Source: an uncultured Catenibacterium sp. (GTDB taxonomy: Bacteria > Bacillota_I > Bacilli_A > Erysipelotrichales > Coprobacillaceae). Taken from it: a DNA stretch of 8,002 nucleotides. Numbering within the stretch: position 1 is the first letter of the stretch; every line of letters starts with the position of its first letter. Positions 6,606 through 8,002 of this stretch are shown one piece after another. The stretch is taken from NCBI GenBank assembly GCA_900540685.1, contig UQGS01000070.1, positions 1 to 8,002 of the forward strand, given 5' to 3'. Both the position numbers and the translations under genes were made by a program. A model generated the notes under the pieces. The model saw only the letters and a program-made list of their open reading frames with translations. It was not told the DNA's origin and made no database searches.

Positions 6606-7751
6606 CTAAGCACGTTTTTCTTTAAATGTTAAGGATAATGCTAAAGCGGTTACAATTAATATGGATAAAAACAAATAGAATGGTCTCATTGTAGAGAAGC
6701 TATCAATGAGTCTTCCACCAATTAACTGGACGACTGCAGCACCAATTCCTCTACCTACTGTTGCCTGTAAACCAAAAGCTGTAGAGACATACTTGTCTTC
6801 TACGATTTCCATGATTAATCTTACAGTAATCATAGTAAAGAGAATTGTAGATAATCCTTTGAATACAAAGACTGCAACAATAAGGTTTGGATTAGGTAGT
6901 GTTGCATACCAGACAAAGTTAACTATAGACATGATACATGCGAATACCATGATATGTTTATAAGAGAACTTCTTAATAATAAAGTCTGTAGCAAGTATTG
7001 CAGGTACTTCAAATAGTGTTGCAAATAATTGATAAGTCCCTACCATGGATGCTGTACCACCAACTGACTTAATGAATACAGAGATATATGTGAAATTGGC
7101 TGTACAAGCGCCCCAGAAGAAGAAAGAGATTAATAGGAATATAATGTACTGTTTGTTCTTAAAGAGGCTCTTATAGGCTTCTTTAGAGCTATATTCTACT
7201 TTTGTTTCTGTCTGCACTACTTCTGGATCATTAACTCTTAGGATACAGATAAGAACTGTTATTGTACCAAAGAGGAAAATAACAAAGATAGAAATAGGCG
7301 CAATTGCATCATATACTAAACCACATAACTGAGCACTAATAGCATAACCAACAGAACCCCATAATCTAATCTTACCGAAGTCATAAGGTGAAGAAACACC
7401 AATTCTGTCCGTTAATGGTGTCACTGCATTGAATAAGGCAAGAATAGTTGCACTAGTAATTAATAAAATAACTAACTGATGTGAGAACATAAAGATAATA
7501 TTCATTACTACTGTAATAAATAATGCCACTAAGGATACCTTTCTAGGTGAACGGAAGCGGTCTGCTAGTGTTCCTAAATAAGGTTGAGCAAAGATTGAGA
7601 ATAGTGGTGCTGATGAAGTAATAAGTGATATTTGTTGTGCATTAAAGTGAATATCACTTAAATATAAAGCAAGCATTGCATTGTAACATGCAAATGCGAA
7701 ATAAAAGAAAAATGATGTACCAGCATGATACAAATAGCTGTTCTTTTTCAT
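6606..7751 (-). CDS. Major facilitator superfamily transporter (MFS_1-like / HcaT-LacY type)
   Basis: The product has 381 residues, starting at ATG 7751-7749 with GGAGGGG (7757-7763) 5 nt upstream. It is a polytopic inner-membrane protein with about 12 hydrophobic segments. GTLADRFRSPRKV near residues 60-72 is the MFS signature loop between helices 2 and 3. YDFGKIRLWGSVGYA near 122-136 is characteristic of the MFS_1-like group, which includes HcaT-type and nucleoside/sugar proton symporters. The central loop around 170-195 is charged (VNDPEVVQTETKVEYSSKEA), and the second half repeats the fold. The length is normal for the group, and no frameshift or missing segment is seen. Uptake by proton symport is the family expectation; the substrate cannot be told from sequence. 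It has its own promoter and terminator, so it is a single-gene unit. Confidence 0.9.
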   Translation of the reverse strand: MKKNSYLYHAGTSFFFYFAFACYNAMLALYLSDIHFNAQQISLITSSAPLFSIFAQPYLGTLADRFRSPRKVSLVALFITVVMNIIFMFSHQLVILLITSATILALFNAVTPLTDRIGVSSPYDFGKIRLWGSVGYAISAQLCGLVYDAIAPISIFVIFLFGTITVLICILRVNDPEVVQTETKVEYSSKEAYKSLFKNKQYIIFLLISFFFWGACTANFTYISVFIKSVGGTASMVGTYQLFATLFEVPAILATDFIIKKFSYKHIMVFACIMSIVNFVWYATLPNPNLIVAVFVFKGLSTILFTMITVRLIMEIVEDKYVSTAFGLQATVGRGIGAAVVQLIGGRLIDSFSTMRPFYLFLSILIVTALALSLTFKEKRA

Positions 7752-7773
7752 GTTGTCCCCTCCAATGAGTTAC

Positions 7774-7804
7774 ATTATAACTATATATAATAAAAAATCT
7801 TCAA
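7774..7804 (-). promoter_or_regulatory. Candidate promoter of the MFS gene
   Basis: On the minus strand a perfect TATAAT lies at 7774-7779, about 22 nt before the start codon. TTGAAG at 7799-7804 is the best -35 match, but the spacing is 19 nt, longer than ideal. The surrounding A/T-rich stretch offers no better pair. Confidence 0.5.
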
Positions 7805-7835
7805 TTTTTCATATAATGTAAGGGAATTGTGAAAA

Positions 7836-7858
7836 AGCCTAACTCAATGAGTTAGGCT
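7836..7858 (-). terminator. Terminator downstream of the tnpB 3' end
   Basis: AGCCTAACTC (7836-7845) pairs perfectly with GAGTTAGGCT (7849-7858) around a 3-nt centre. On the minus strand it is followed by TTTTTC, on the plus strand by no T-run. It therefore ends transcription arriving from the right, 25 nt after the tnpB stop, and insulates the MFS promoter. Confidence 0.78.
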
Positions 7859-7882
7859 CGTTTATCAAAATCATGTCCTGGA

Positions 7883-8002
7883 TCAAATGCTAGCACGTAG
7901 AATACACTGCCACAGTCCACTCCAACTGACTACTCCCACGGGCAAGTCCGTGGGGTTCTGATTGCCAAGTGTAGCTTGTAATCGTACATCATTTTCAGAC
8001 TT
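7883..8002 (-). CDS. tnpB: C-terminal end of an IS200/IS605-family TnpB (partial, runs off right edge)
   Basis: The minus-strand frame is open from the right edge to TGA 7885-7883, giving the last 39 residues of a larger protein. It reads DVRLQATLGNQNPTDLPVGV near its start, the style of C-terminus seen in IS605 OrfB/TnpB proteins, where RLQATLGN follows the zinc finger and RuvC-like nuclease region. The nuclease part itself lies beyond the window, so catalytic residues cannot be checked. TnpB is an RNA-guided DNA endonuclease that uses an omega-RNA transcribed from the 3' end of its own gene. The PTDLPVG codons coincide with the right-end hairpin at 7935-7954, so protein-coding and RNA/DNA structure overlap, as known for this family. 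It could be a decayed remnant; only the missing part can tell. Confidence 0.65.
   Translation of the reverse strand, partial: KSENDVRLQATLGNQNPTDLPVGVVSWSGLWQCILRASI
7935..7954 (-). mobile_element. IS200/IS605-type right-end hairpin (omega-RNA stem)
   Basis: CCCACGG (7935-7941) and CCGTGGG (7948-7954) form a perfect 7-bp G/C-rich stem around a 6-nt loop, in otherwise A/T-rich DNA. Hairpins of this look (CCCACGG-loop-CCGTGGG) are typical of IS605-family element ends and of the 3' part of omega-RNAs. The exact element boundary, expected somewhere between about 7860 and 7930, cannot be fixed without the left end or an empty site. Confidence 0.6.

Overview
This is low-GC Firmicutes DNA: strong GGAGG-type ribosome binding sites, A/T-rich codons and consensus or extended -10 promoters. 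The gene set (L,D-transpeptidase with a PG-binding region, an Ig-repeat NlpC/P60 hydrolase, an MFS_1-like transporter, an apparent DUF6323/DUF6179 pair and an IS605-type TnpB end) would suit a gut Erysipelotrichia or Clostridia genome. The species-level source is inference only.

Layout. Positions 1-1622 (minus) hold most of an AlbA_2/GHKL-type ATP-binding regulator. It runs off the left edge inside a 21-bp tandem repeat that encodes 17 heptapeptides. The 1623-1913 gap is a divergent intergenic region; it holds the promoter of the next gene and little else that I recognise. Positions 1914-3377 (plus) encode a membrane-anchored L,D-transpeptidase that ends at a strong hairpin terminator. Positions 3501-4908 (plus) hold two uncharacterised genes overlapping by 47 nt, which resemble the DUF6323/DUF6179 pair. 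Positions 4916-6445 (minus) encode an exported NlpC/P60 peptidase with four Ig-like domains. It converges on the plus-strand pair with only 7 nt between stop codons, and the terminator hairpin lies inside the coding end of the opposite gene. Positions 6606-7751 (minus) encode a 12-TM MFS transporter. From about 7836 to the right edge lies the 3' end of a TnpB gene with its IS200/IS605 right-end hairpin and a terminator.

How it fits together. Two exported peptidoglycan enzymes bracket the DUF pair: one makes L,D-crosslinks and the other cleaves wall peptides. Each has its own promoter, so this looks like a neighbourhood of cell-envelope genes and not one operon. The two window ends carry the accessory material: a repeat-tailed ATP-binding regulator on the left and a TnpB/omega-RNA type mobile element on the right. 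Both of these genes are cut by the window edges, so only parts of them can be described.

No tRNA, rRNA or CRISPR array was seen.
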